This document shows, one piece after another, positions 1-8,489 of a stretch of DNA of 64,000 bases. The notes beneath the pieces were generated by a model. That model was not told where the DNA came from. It saw only the letters and a list, made by a program, of their open reading frames with translations, and searched no databases. The DNA comes from JAAELZ01 sp965237995 (GTDB taxonomy: Bacteria > Pseudomonadota > Gammaproteobacteria > Arenicellales > Poriferihabitantaceae). The stretch is from NCBI GenBank assembly GCA_965237995.1, contig CBDEGO010000004.1:496001-560000 (forward strand), in the 5' to 3' direction. Each line of letters begins with the position of its first letter. Within the stretch, counting starts at the first letter, position 1. The position numbers and the translations under genes were made by a program.

Positions 1-1750
1 GGTCTTCAATCTTACGAATTGCTTCTAGTTCACTATTAGTTAGTATCGGCTGACGTACTTCCAAGCGCATCGACTTTCCACCCGAATCGCGATCAAGCAA
101 ATTAGGACGCGGCCCGATTAGCGATACTAAAGACATCACAACATCTTCACGTATCGGATCGATAGGCGGGTTGGTGACTTGCGCGAAGTTTTGCTTAAAG
201 TAAGTGGACAGGTGCTTTGACTTGGAAGACAACACAGAAGGTGGCACGTCTGTTCCCATTGAACCGGTGGCTTCCATCCCAGTTTCCAGCATAGGCCGTA
301 GCAAAAATTTGACGTCCTCTTGCGTGTAACCAAATGCTTGTTGCGTATTCAACAGCGTTTTTTTGCCCGGTGCCATGGCACCCACCACGCTTGGCAATTG
401 GTGAACATTCATTTGTGCTTGATCTAACCAATCTTGAAACGGTTGAGACTGAGCCAAATCCGACTTAAGTTCACTGTCATCGACAATCCGACCTTGCTCC
501 AAGTCGATTAAAAACATTTTGCCCGGTTGTAAGCGCCATTTCTTTACGATTTTTTCTTCAGGTATATCCAATACGCCAACTTCAGAGGCCATCACGCACA
601 AGTCGTCATCTGTAATGATGTATCGTGCTGGACGTAAGCCATTTCGGTCTAAGGTTGCACCAATTTGACGCCCGTCAGTAAACGCCACAGCGGCTGGTCC
701 ATCCCATGGTTCCATTAACGCAGCATGGTATTCATAAAAGGCGCGCAGATCTTTATCCATCAACGGATTATTCGACCATGCTTCCGGAATCAACATCATC
801 ATCGCATGGGTAAGAGAATAACCCGACAAGGTTAATAGCTCTAGGGTATTGTCAAAACACGCTGAATCAGATTGACTATCGTCAATCAACGGCCACACTT
901 TTTCTAGATCATCACCGAATAGATCGCTTGCCATAGAGTGACGACGTGCCGCCATCCAGTTCTTATTACCACGAACCGTATTAATTTCACCATTATGCGC
1001 GATCATCCTGTAAGGATGCGATAACTGCCACGTCGGAAATGTATTGGTAGAAAATCGCTGATGCACCAACGCCATCGCAGACACCACACTTGAGTCGAGT
1101 AAATCAACGTAGTATTCACCCACCTGATCGGCCATTAATAAGCCTTTATAATTGACAGTGCGAGATGAAAATGAGGTGAAATAGACTTGATTGCTCCCGG
1201 ACCAGTTGGCTGTACGTAACTGGTTTTCAATCAGCTTGCGAACCACAAATATTTTTCTCTCAAACGCATCTTGATCAATACAATGATCTGCGCGACCTAC
1301 AAATAATTGTTTGATGCTGGGCTCAGTTGGTTTTACCGACTCACCAAGCCCTTCGTTCTCAACCGGCACTTCACGCCAACCCAATAGTGTTTGGCCTTCA
1401 TCAATGACCACTTTTTCAATGAGCTCCTGCGCCAAGGCTTGCTCTTCGGCATCTTTAGGCAAGAATACAAAACCAACCGCATACTCACCTAATTTAGGCA
1501 GTGCAAAATCTGTATTAGATCGAAAGAACGTATCAGGAAGCTGAATTAAGATTCCAGCACCATCACCTGCTTTTGGGTCAGCGCCTACCGCTCCGCGGTG
1601 CTCAATGCGCTTTAGGATATCTAAGCCCATGCTAACAATATCATGAGTTTGGTTTCCCTTAATGTTAGCAACAAAGCCAACACCACAAGCGTCGTGTTCG
1701 TTAGCGGGATCGTATAGACCTTGTTTAGATGGAAGACCGTACTGGCTCAT
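1..1750 (-). CDS. gltB: Glutamate synthase large subunit, N-terminal part (partial, runs off the left edge)
   Basis: Reading the minus strand from the ATG at 1748-1750 gives about 583 residues before the window edge. After a 21-residue propeptide comes Cys22 in a DACGVGF context, the N-terminal nucleophile of a class II glutamine amidotransferase once the propeptide is removed. Further on lie the glutaminase motifs HQRFSTNTFP, AHNGEINT and EPWDGPAA, then the start of the central region (about residue 480 on). The enzyme releases ammonia from glutamine and adds it to 2-oxoglutarate to make glutamate, together with the GltD subunit in the cytoplasm. A GAGGT ribosome site lies 5-6 bases before the ATG. 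The alpha/beta-barrel, Fe-S and C-terminal domains and gltD are outside the window. Confidence 0.97.
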   Translation of the reverse strand, partial: MSQYGLPSKQGLYDPANEHDACGVGFVANIKGNQTHDIVSMGLDILKRIEHRGAVGADPKAGDGAGILIQLPDTFFRSNTDFALPKLGEYAVGFVFLPKDAEEQALAQELIEKVVIDEGQTLLGWREVPVENEGLGESVKPTEPSIKQLFVGRADHCIDQDAFERKIFVVRKLIENQLRTANWSGSNQVYFTSFSSRTVNYKGLLMADQVGEYYVDLLDSSVVSAMALVHQRFSTNTFPTWQLSHPYRMIAHNGEINTVRGNKNWMAARRHSMASDLFGDDLEKVWPLIDDSQSDSACFDNTLELLTLSGYSLTHAMMMLIPEAWSNNPLMDKDLRAFYEYHAALMEPWDGPAAVAFTDGRQIGATLDRNGLRPARYIITDDDLCVMASEVGVLDIPEEKIVKKWRLQPGKMFLIDLEQGRIVDDSELKSDLAQSQPFQDWLDQAQMNVHQLPSVVGAMAPGKKTLLNTQQAFGYTQEDVKFLLRPMLETGMEATGSMGTDVPPSVLSSKSKHLSTYFKQNFAQVTNPPIDPIREDVVMSLVSLIGPRPNLLDRDSGGKSMRLEVRQPILTNSELEAIRKIED

Positions 1751-1864
1751 GGATAACCTCATTATTCTTTTAAGTGACGTGAAGCTGGGCTTTATAAATA
1801 CTGTTCAGCTTAACATTCAGCCGTGATGCCCAACGCACCGTTCACCCTATTTAACTGCGATAAA

Positions 1865-1888
1865 AAAGGCCGTCCTGAGACGGCCTTT
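1865..1888 (-). terminator. Intrinsic terminator of the pil-aro operon
   Basis: A perfect 10-bp stem (AAAGGCCGTC / GACGGCCTTT) with a CTGA loop. Read on the minus strand it is followed by a run of six T. It lies about 20 bases after the stop codon of the last lipoprotein gene and before gltB, so it should end transcription from pilM through the lipoprotein genes. The plus-strand tail is much poorer in T. Confidence 0.88.
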
Positions 1889-1909
1889 AAAATTTGTTTT
1901 TCGGACCGC

Positions 1910-2272
1910 CTACTGGCTAGGCACTAATTTAGGATTCCAGAACAATTGCCCTTTATCCTTAATTTCTCTATTAATTTCTTTTCGGGTCCAATCGCGAATC
2001 TGATCGCTGTAACCCTCTTTCATCACTCTTAAGCGAAAGGCACCCGCCTTTTTAAACTGCTTTTTAGATATTCTACGCTTAATATCGATTGGTGTTTTCC
2101 CAAGGAATACCCAATCGGTACCCGCACCTTTGGCAGGACGTTGAATTTGGTAAGTCACATAAGCACCGAGTGGGTCAGATTGCACCACCACAGGCACGCT
2201 TTTTGTACCTCCACAAGCTACCAGAAAACTACCAAGGAACAGCAGTATTAAAACTTTCGTATATTTAACCAT
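1910..2272 (-). CDS. Small lipoprotein with PEGA-like domain (downstream copy)
   Basis: A 120-residue predicted lipoprotein. A short basic start and hydrophobic segment end in the lipobox LVAC, so the mature protein should be a lipid-anchored envelope protein. The rest resembles a PEGA-type beta domain: a QSDPLGAYV start, LGKTP in the middle, and a KEGYSDQ segment before a Trp. The neighbouring gene has the same pattern, suggesting tandem duplication. I prefer the ATG at 2272, because the upstream in-frame GTG at 2287 has no ribosome site; an AAGGTG lies 12 bases before the ATG. It is the last gene of the pilM-aroB operon. Its function is unknown; a link to pili or envelope is inferred from position only. 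Confidence 0.75.
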   Translation of the reverse strand: MVKYTKVLILLFLGSFLVACGGTKSVPVVVQSDPLGAYVTYQIQRPAKGAGTDWVFLGKTPIDIKRRISKKQFKKAGAFRLRVMKEGYSDQIRDWTRKEINREIKDKGQLFWNPKLVPSQ

Positions 2273-2295
2273 GTTAGACAGTTGCACCTTTTAAA

Positions 2296-2622
2296 TTAAT
2301 TGAGCTTTTCTAGGTTCATTTCAATCGACTGCGCGTTTTTAATCGCCGCATCACGCGTCTTATATCTGAGTGAAACCCAAAATGATGTTGTTTTATCAGC
2401 GTAACCGTCTTTTTGGACGCGAATGTTAACAAACTTTCGTTCATCTCCTTCTTTCCAGCGACTAATAAAAGGTGTCACACCTAATAGCGTGCCTTCATTA
2501 ATGTCCACTACTTCAGCCCCACTAGGGTTGGACTCTATCAACGCTGCGCCGTGATGGGCACAACTCGCGAGCCCTAAAACGCTAGCTAATAACAAGATTT
2601 TCTTTAGTTGGGAAACACCCAT
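2296..2622 (-). CDS. Small lipoprotein with PEGA-like domain (upstream copy)
   Basis: A 108-residue predicted lipoprotein starting MGVSQLKK with lipobox LASC. The mature part has the PEGA-like layout IESNPSGAEV, LLGVTPF, then KDGYADK and a Trp, the same order as in the next gene downstream. The ATG at 2622 is chosen because AGAGAA lies just upstream and the signal peptide follows directly; the longer frame to 2688 adds residues ahead of the signal sequence. It sits about 90 bases after aroB and 23 before its paralogue. The specific role is unknown. PEGA domains are often found in surface and envelope proteins. Confidence 0.75.
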   Translation of the reverse strand: MGVSQLKKILLLASVLGLASCAHHGAALIESNPSGAEVVDINEGTLLGVTPFISRWKEGDERKFVNIRVQKDGYADKTTSFWVSLRYKTRDAAIKNAQSIEMNLEKLN

Positions 2623-2710
2623 ATATCGTTCTCTTTCGAATGCACAATTTGCGAGCCCTAAGATAACCAATTTAGCCTGAATATTCAATTAATATCACTG
2701 CTTTACGCCT

Positions 2711-3793
2711 TTATAGAACAAAAGCATTTAAAGTTTGCATCAATAGTTTTTTATCTACTTCATTGGTTACATGAGTCTTTCCTAGCTGCTCAAACAGCAC
2801 AAAATTAAGTTGCCCGTGTTCTGTTTTTTTGTCTACAGCCATTAAACTGTGTAATTGCTCAGCGGTGACATCGCCTACACCCGTTACCGGTAATTGAGCT
2901 GCATCCAGTATCTGTTTAACCCTAGCCACATCATCGGTTGATATTGACCCTAACCTTTTTGATAGATCTGCTGCCATCAGCATACCTAAGCCCACCGCTT
3001 CACCATGTAACCATTGCCCATAACCTTTAGCATTTTCGATAGCGTGACCAAAAGTATGGCCTAAGTTCAGCAAGGCTCGCACACCCTGTTCTTTCTCATC
3101 GGCAGCAACAACGTGTGCTTTAGCTTGGCAGGATCGCTCTATGATATAAGTTAAAGCCTTCTTATCTCTGAGCATGATAGCGTCGATGTTAGATTCTATC
3201 CATTGTAAAAACTCAATATCACCTAGCAAGCCATATTTAATCACTTCAGCCAACCCTGCTGAGAATTGACGCTGATCAAGCGTTGCTAAAGTATTAATAT
3301 CAATAATGACTGCTTTGGGTTGATAAAAAGCCCCAATCATATTTTTGCCGAGCACGTGATTTACCCCTGTTTTCCCACCCACAGAGGAGTCAACTTGCGA
3401 TAACAAAGTGGTGGGGGCTTGGATAAAGTCGACCCCTCTAAGGTAACAAGCTGCGCTAAATCCAACCAGATCTCCCGTTACTCCACCACCCAGCGCAATA
3501 ACGGTCGTTTTTCTGTCACACGATGCTTCAAGCATCGACGAGATCACTTTTTCAACCGTTGCTAAACTTTTAGTGGGCTCACCGTCTGGTAACACTAATG
3601 TCGTGATATCAGCAGATTCAGCAAGCGTTGCACATAGCTTGTCCAAATAGAGTGGAGCGACGACTTCATTCGAAATAATAAAAACACGATGCCCGCGAAT
3701 GTGGGGAACGAATAGATGGCTGTGATCTAGCAGGTCTGAACCAATATGAATAGGGTAGCTACGTGCGCCGAGGTCGATATTAAGAGTGTTCAT
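2711..3793 (-). CDS. aroB: 3-dehydroquinate synthase
   Basis: The second step of the shikimate pathway, turning DAHP into 3-dehydroquinate with NAD and a divalent metal in the cytoplasm. The 360 residues match the usual length. Family motifs are clear: GGGVTGDLVGF (about residues 100-110), the active-site stretch PTTLLSQVDSSVGGKTGVNH, the metal-binding region NLGHTFGHAIE, and HGEAVGLGM. The start overlaps the end of aroK by 14 bases, so the two are translationally coupled, as is usual in gammaproteobacteria. Confidence 0.97.
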   Translation of the reverse strand: MNTLNIDLGARSYPIHIGSDLLDHSHLFVPHIRGHRVFIISNEVVAPLYLDKLCATLAESADITTLVLPDGEPTKSLATVEKVISSMLEASCDRKTTVIALGGGVTGDLVGFSAACYLRGVDFIQAPTTLLSQVDSSVGGKTGVNHVLGKNMIGAFYQPKAVIIDINTLATLDQRQFSAGLAEVIKYGLLGDIEFLQWIESNIDAIMLRDKKALTYIIERSCQAKAHVVAADEKEQGVRALLNLGHTFGHAIENAKGYGQWLHGEAVGLGMLMAADLSKRLGSISTDDVARVKQILDAAQLPVTGVGDVTAEQLHSLMAVDKKTEHGQLNFVLFEQLGKTHVTNEVDKKLLMQTLNAFVL

Positions 3794-4292
3794 TTAAACT
3801 GTGTTGAATTCGCTTTGCCATTTGAAACGCCGTCCCTTTACCAACAGGCACAACATAATTAGCTGCAGCAGTATACATGGGCTCCCTTTCAATGAGTAAA
3901 CCACGCAGTTTCTCCTTCGGGTTTTCGGTTTGCAATAGCGGGCGGTTGTGGCAATTTCGTAATCTAGACCACAGCGTTCCGAGCGATGCTCGCAGATAGA
4001 CGACGTCTCCCGACTCTGATAAGAGCTTTCTATTCTCAGACTGAGTCACCATGCCGCCGCCTGTCGCCACCACCCCACTGTACTGCGTTGCCAATTCGGC
4101 TAACAGCTTTGTTTCGCGTTTTCTAAAGCCTTCTTCGCCTTCGATATCGAAAATATGGCCAACCGTAACACCGTTGCGCTTTTCGAGCTCCTGATCGGTA
4201 TCGATAAAGGACTCACCTAAAAGTTTAGCTAACTTTCGGCCTATGGTAGTTTTACCCACTCCCATCATGCCGATTAAATAAATATTAGCCAT
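3780..4292 (-). CDS. aroK: Shikimate kinase
   Basis: A 170-residue P-loop kinase that phosphorylates shikimate with ATP. Visible are the Walker A motif GMMGVGKTT (residues 8-16), the substrate-binding DTD motif (FIDTDQELEKRNG), GFRKRE, GGGMV and the lid RPLL. It stands 90 bases downstream of pilQ and overlaps aroB. This pil-aro arrangement is an old one in gammaproteobacteria. AroK rather than AroL is inferred from the operon context. Confidence 0.96.
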   Translation of the reverse strand: MANIYLIGMMGVGKTTIGRKLAKLLGESFIDTDQELEKRNGVTVGHIFDIEGEEGFRKRETKLLAELATQYSGVVATGGGMVTQSENRKLLSESGDVVYLRASLGTLWSRLRNCHNRPLLQTENPKEKLRGLLIEREPMYTAAANYVVPVGKGTAFQMAKRIQHSLNEHS

Positions 4293-4382
4293 CTGCTTGA
4301 TCTAATAACATGTAAATAAATGAGTGCCATAGTAATAGATATAAGTACGCCCGTAATTAAAAAATTGCGCTGTTGCTTAACT

Positions 4383-6671
4383 TTAAAATTCGGGCTTAAT
4401 CAATCTAGGCGTGAGAAAAATCAATAACTCGGTTCTGTTATCTCTTTTCGTCTTCTTTTTGAACAAATTCCCTAGGATAGGTATGTCACCTAAAATTGGA
4501 GTTTTAGTAACAGATTCACCTTGAGACTGCTGGTAAATGCCACCGATCACAATGGTTTCACCGTTCTTCAAAAGTGTTTGCGTGACAATACGCTTTGTAT
4601 TTAATGTGGTATCTCCAGAAAAGGTATCATTAGTGATATTCACATCTAGAATAATTTCTTCATCTGGCGTCACCTGTGGAGTCACGGTTAAACCTAACAC
4701 CGCTTTTTTAATCACGGGCTCTCCACCTGATGTGCCAAACACACGTTCTTGCCCTTGTTCTATACGCGCCTCGTGTTTTTCAGTGGTGGTTATCTTCGGG
4801 TTAGCAATAACCTTGCCCTTACCCTCTGCTTGTAAAGCTGAAAGCTCTAAGTCGAGCAAATGCAAATAGCCCGCACCCACTTTGGCAATTTGAAACGCAT
4901 ATCTGGCGGCCGTTTCACTACCAAGTGAATCGGCGCCTAAATTCACGCTGAGTGAATCGGGGTACAGCACTTCATTGTCGGTTCTCAGTCCGCTATTACC
5001 TTCGATGGAACCACTGCCAAAAACCGTTCCTAAACCATTATTATTACCAGACCCTAGGAAACGTGCATTCTCTGTCACGCGCGTAAAGCCAATGCGTGCC
5101 CCTAAACTCCTGCTAAAGTCATCCGTTGCTTCCACGATACGAGTCTCAATTTGTATCTGACGAACAGGTACATCCAGTTTAGCCACCAGTTTTCGGACTT
5201 CCTTAATCTTGGTAACGGTATCTTGAATTAAAATCGTATTTGTTCTTGCATCAACCGAAACGGACCCACGTCCAGAAATCAGTGAATTATCAACGTTAAC
5301 AACACTATTTCGAGTAATGGTCGTAGGTTCAGCGCCTTGCTCAAAGGTACCGGTTGCTGGATTAAAAAAGTTTGAATCGGTCCCTGTTCTAAACTCTGTT
5401 TGCTGGTCATCAGAAGTGGATACGGACTCGGTTGACTTCAATAAGGTAGCAATATCCTCAGCTTTAGCATAGTTCACTCGAATTAATTCAGTGACTAGTG
5501 GCTCTAATTCCGTCACCCTTTTTTTTGATTGAAACAACGCTAGCTCTTGTTTCGCTAATTCATCAGTGGGCGCAATACGAATCACATTACCTTTTTGTCT
5601 CATACTCAGATTCTTGGTCTGTAATATGAGATCTAAAGCTTGATCCCAAGGCACCTCATTTAAACGTAGCGATAAATCTCCATCGACCGAGTCCGAAGTA
5701 ATTAGATTGAGCCCCGTAAAGTCTGCGATCACTTGCAACGCTGCGCGTACTGGAATGCGCTGGAAGCTCAAGGACAACTTATCTCCGTTATAGCCCGCCT
5801 GCTGCTGAGTTATAGCCTTCAGTTCTAATTCACTGATCGCGCTCACTTCGATAACGAATTGGTGGTCATTTTGAGTCACCGTCTTACGGTACTCTCCAGT
5901 CGGTGTTACCACCATTCTTACGTCTTGACCATTTTGAAATAGATCGACAGTACTTACCGGTGTTGCAAAATCGACCACATCTAATCGCTTTTCCAGTGCC
6001 TCGTTAACCGTACTGCGCTTAAAGTCGGCAATCAATTCGCCCGTTTCTTCCTTAAAATCCACAACTACGTTTGGCGAACCTAACGAAACGATTATCTTAC
6101 CGCTGCCCGAAGGCGTTCGGCGAAAATCAACGTCTGTAATCGAAGGTGAGGACGTACTACGTTGTTCACTACTTGCGTCAACAAGCTTCTGGACTAACCG
6201 CTTATTCTGCGAAAGTGTATGCGTCGAACTATCCACCACCAAACGCAAACCAGTAGCCTGCTTATCCAGCTTAAACGCAACGGATTTCGACAAGTTTAAT
6301 ATCAATCTCAGCTTATCTTGACCCTCTAACAGCAAGACACTTTCGATGACACTTCTATCAACCTTAATAAGTTTTTGCTGCGTTTTATTTTCCACCCCAA
6401 ACAGGTCAACAACTATTCGGTTCGGGTCGGCCATAACAAAATGTTGAACCTCTACATCTTTGTCACTTAACGTTAGATCTATCGCCGAATTTCCATCTGT
6501 GAGATGCTTTGCCTGCACCAGCGTCAAATCACTAGCTGTTGCAGCTCCAACCAATGCAGTGCTTAACACAACACCAAACAGTATCTTCATGACACTGCAT
6601 GTTGCACTTGTACTTTTCACTACGACACCGCCTGATCGCGCAGGGTTATTTGCCTCGACATGAAACTGCAT
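4383..6671 (-). CDS. pilQ: Type IV pilus secretin PilQ
   Basis: The outer-membrane secretin through which type IV pili pass. The 762-residue frame shows a signal peptide (MKILFGVVLSTALVGAATAS, residues 28-47), two AMIN-like domains that bind peptidoglycan (about 50-140 and 180-285), a secretin/TonB N-terminal short domain near 310-370, an N1 domain, and a C-terminal secretin domain. The secretin signature VPILGDIPILGNLF is near the end (the sequence reads TPILGDIPILGNLF). The true start is uncertain: the first ATG, an internal GTG at codon 18, or the ATG at 6590 that begins the signal peptide. None has a strong ribosome site, and the last would remove 27 residues. The gene follows pilP by about 50 bases. 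Confidence 0.96.
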   Translation of the reverse strand: MQFHVEANNPARSGGVVVKSTSATCSVMKILFGVVLSTALVGAATASDLTLVQAKHLTDGNSAIDLTLSDKDVEVQHFVMADPNRIVVDLFGVENKTQQKLIKVDRSVIESVLLLEGQDKLRLILNLSKSVAFKLDKQATGLRLVVDSSTHTLSQNKRLVQKLVDASSEQRSTSSPSITDVDFRRTPSGSGKIIVSLGSPNVVVDFKEETGELIADFKRSTVNEALEKRLDVVDFATPVSTVDLFQNGQDVRMVVTPTGEYRKTVTQNDHQFVIEVSAISELELKAITQQQAGYNGDKLSLSFQRIPVRAALQVIADFTGLNLITSDSVDGDLSLRLNEVPWDQALDLILQTKNLSMRQKGNVIRIAPTDELAKQELALFQSKKRVTELEPLVTELIRVNYAKAEDIATLLKSTESVSTSDDQQTEFRTGTDSNFFNPATGTFEQGAEPTTITRNSVVNVDNSLISGRGSVSVDARTNTILIQDTVTKIKEVRKLVAKLDVPVRQIQIETRIVEATDDFSRSLGARIGFTRVTENARFLGSGNNNGLGTVFGSGSIEGNSGLRTDNEVLYPDSLSVNLGADSLGSETAARYAFQIAKVGAGYLHLLDLELSALQAEGKGKVIANPKITTTEKHEARIEQGQERVFGTSGGEPVIKKAVLGLTVTPQVTPDEEIILDVNITNDTFSGDTTLNTKRIVTQTLLKNGETIVIGGIYQQSQGESVTKTPILGDIPILGNLFKKKTKRDNRTELLIFLTPRLIKPEF

Positions 6672-6722
6672 TTGAATTCAATGAGTTGCTCTAAAATATT
6701 GTAATGACAAGTTATAGTCTAT

Positions 6723-7268
6723 CTATTTCGGCAAGGCAACTGCCACTATCCTTTTTTCCAACTCGCCACCTTCTGCTTGGACTGTTTCTTCTACCTTTAT
6801 GCTCCCTTCAACAACTTCTAGTATTTCACCTAAATTGGTCCCAAGGTAGTTGCCTTTGCTAACGCGGTGGACAGTACCGTCTGGCGCCATAATAATGGCC
6901 CATCGCGTTCCATCTAGAGTAAGTGTTCCTGCCATTTCTAACGAGTCTAATGGGAAAAACTCCAGCGCCTCACGGTCACGGCTTAGTTCTGCTATCAACG
7001 GAGCAACCTTCTTCTTGAGCGCCTCTTTCTGTTCTGGTAGTACGTTAATGATAGAAAATGGATTGCCTTCAAAGGCCGCGGCATACTGATAAGACTCAGC
7101 AGGCTCTACCACAGGCAAGGGCTCAACTTTGGGTACGACTGAGCTTTTAGTTTTATTTACAAACTCTTCTAAGTCTTTAGTTCCTTTCACTTTGTCGCAT
7201 CCAGCGACAAACAGGCATAGGAGAGAGAAAACAAGAAATCGCTTACTTTTATCGTTACGCATCATCAT
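6723..7268 (-). CDS. pilP: Type IV pilus assembly lipoprotein PilP
   Basis: An inner-membrane lipoprotein that joins the PilN/PilO subcomplex to the PilQ secretin. The 181 residues contain a signal peptide with lipobox VAGC (Cys24 or so) and a Gly/Pro-poor linker. The C-terminal beta domain typical of PilP follows (LAGTLTLDGTRWAIIMAPDG is MAGTLTLDGTRWA here, then VSKGNYLGTNLGEI). The ATG follows the pilO stop after one base, within the pilMNOPQ operon. Confidence 0.95.
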   Translation of the reverse strand: MMMRNDKSKRFLVFSLLCLFVAGCDKVKGTKDLEEFVNKTKSSVVPKVEPLPVVEPAESYQYAAAFEGNPFSIINVLPEQKEALKKKVAPLIAELSRDREALEFFPLDSLEMAGTLTLDGTRWAIIMAPDGTVHRVSKGNYLGTNLGEILEVVEGSIKVEETVQAEGGELEKRIVAVALPK

Positions 7269-7269
7269 A

Positions 7270-7923
7270 TTATTCTATCGCCTTGTCACTAGAAGCTGCC
7301 TCAACTTCAGCTTCATTGTAGTGGTAGGTAAATAAGTTGGCTTTAAAGGTAAGCGGTATATCTTCGATCGCAACATTATCATCTTCGCTGAACGTCGTTC
7401 GCTGCATTTCTAGGTCTCCAATCGTTACTACTCGTTGGAAGTTCGCGATGTCACTCACAAAACTTGCTAATTGGTGATAGGTCCCCGACGCCTCAATTTG
7501 TATAGGCAACTCTACGTAAAAGCCTTTTTCTGATGCATCAGAAGGTTTGAACCGCTTAAATTCTAGCCCTCTTTCTTTACCAGCTTGAGATATATCCGTG
7601 AGCAAAGCCGGCACCTCATTGCGGTTAGGTAGTTGGCGCAGCAATGCTTTAAATCGGTCTTCAATTTCTACCATCTGTAGCTCATAAGCGGGTAAATTTA
7701 CCGCTAATTTTTGCCTCGCCAGAAACTCTTCTTTCAGTTTTATTTCTTGTGCTTGTGCCAACCGCAACCGCTCTAGCTTTGGCTTATAGAACAAACTGTA
7801 ACCGCCATACAAGAGCATAATGCCGACTAAAATGGACGACAGCACTTTTAACCAATAGGGCCAAGAGGATAACTCGGAAAAATCCATTTCCTGCAAGCTT
7901 TCTGTGTAGTCTTGCAAGGCCAT
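7270..7923 (-). CDS. pilO: Type IV pilus alignment protein PilO
   Basis: A 217-residue bitopic inner-membrane protein that pairs with PilN in the pilus alignment complex. A cytoplasmic stretch of about 25 residues precedes one membrane segment (VLSSILVGIMLLYGGYSLF, about 27-45). A periplasmic coiled coil (about 50-105) and a ferredoxin-like domain follow. The pilN stop and pilO start share one base (TAATG). Length and order match pilO in other gammaproteobacteria. Confidence 0.95.
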   Translation of the reverse strand: MALQDYTESLQEMDFSELSSWPYWLKVLSSILVGIMLLYGGYSLFYKPKLERLRLAQAQEIKLKEEFLARQKLAVNLPAYELQMVEIEDRFKALLRQLPNRNEVPALLTDISQAGKERGLEFKRFKPSDASEKGFYVELPIQIEASGTYHQLASFVSDIANFQRVVTIGDLEMQRTTFSEDDNVAIEDIPLTFKANLFTYHYNEAEVEAASSDKAIE

Positions 7924-8489
7924 TAGTTATGCTGTTCGCTAGCTGAGCTAGAAAGACTTTCCGTAACCGTCAACTCGAATTGACTGAGTTTATTGTTGTC
8001 TCTGTCTGTCACATTCACAACGGACAAATCAGACTTTCCAAACCACAAAGAGGAATCTAGCCGATTCATAAGCTCAGAGACTCTTGCATTTGACTGGGCT
8101 CGACCGATCAACTTAATCTGATCATTCTGCTTAGACATCACGTCAAGAGTGACGCCCCGAGGTAATTTCCTTACCATATCATCGAACACATGCACAATTT
8201 GGACACGATTGTCTTGTAAATTTTGCACAATTTCGATTCGAGACAGTAACTCTTTCTTCTTTTCTTTGAGCGCCTCGCTACTGCGAATCTGTGTATTAAT
8301 TTTCGCGTTCTGCTTGCTCAAGTACTGATTTCTTGCGTCTTGATCATTAACTAAGCTTGAAACCGCAGACAACATAAGAAACACCGCAGCGACACATATT
8401 AACCAATAGAAAATACTTACCCCCAGTAATCGCTTATCTCTCCTTTGCCTTCTTTTCTCCCTCCAGGGCAGTAAATTTACCGTATCCAC
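7923..8489 (-). CDS. pilN: Type IV pilus assembly protein PilN
   Basis: The inner-membrane partner of PilO, and the protein whose N-terminal tail binds cytoplasmic PilM. The conserved PilM-binding motif INLLPWR appears as VNLLPWR. One membrane segment (about residues 27-47) precedes a periplasmic coiled coil and a ferredoxin-like domain. I place the start at the GTG at 8489: it puts the motif five residues in, as in homologues, and a GGAAAG lies seven bases upstream. A longer frame from an ATG at 8519 is possible. The start overlaps the end of pilM by 13 bases. Confidence 0.92.
   Translation of the reverse strand: MDTVNLLPWREKRRQRRDKRLLGVSIFYWLICVAAVFLMLSAVSSLVNDQDARNQYLSKQNAKINTQIRSSEALKEKKKELLSRIEIVQNLQDNRVQIVHVFDDMVRKLPRGVTLDVMSKQNDQIKLIGRAQSNARVSELMNRLDSSLWFGKSDLSVVNVTDRDNNKLSQFELTVTESLSSSASEQHN

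Noticed and set aside
4293..4382. Minus-strand stretch reading KQQRNFLITGVLIS like a small membrane peptide between pilQ and aroK
   Set aside because: No usable start codon before the hydrophobic part; the only ATG is in the middle of it.
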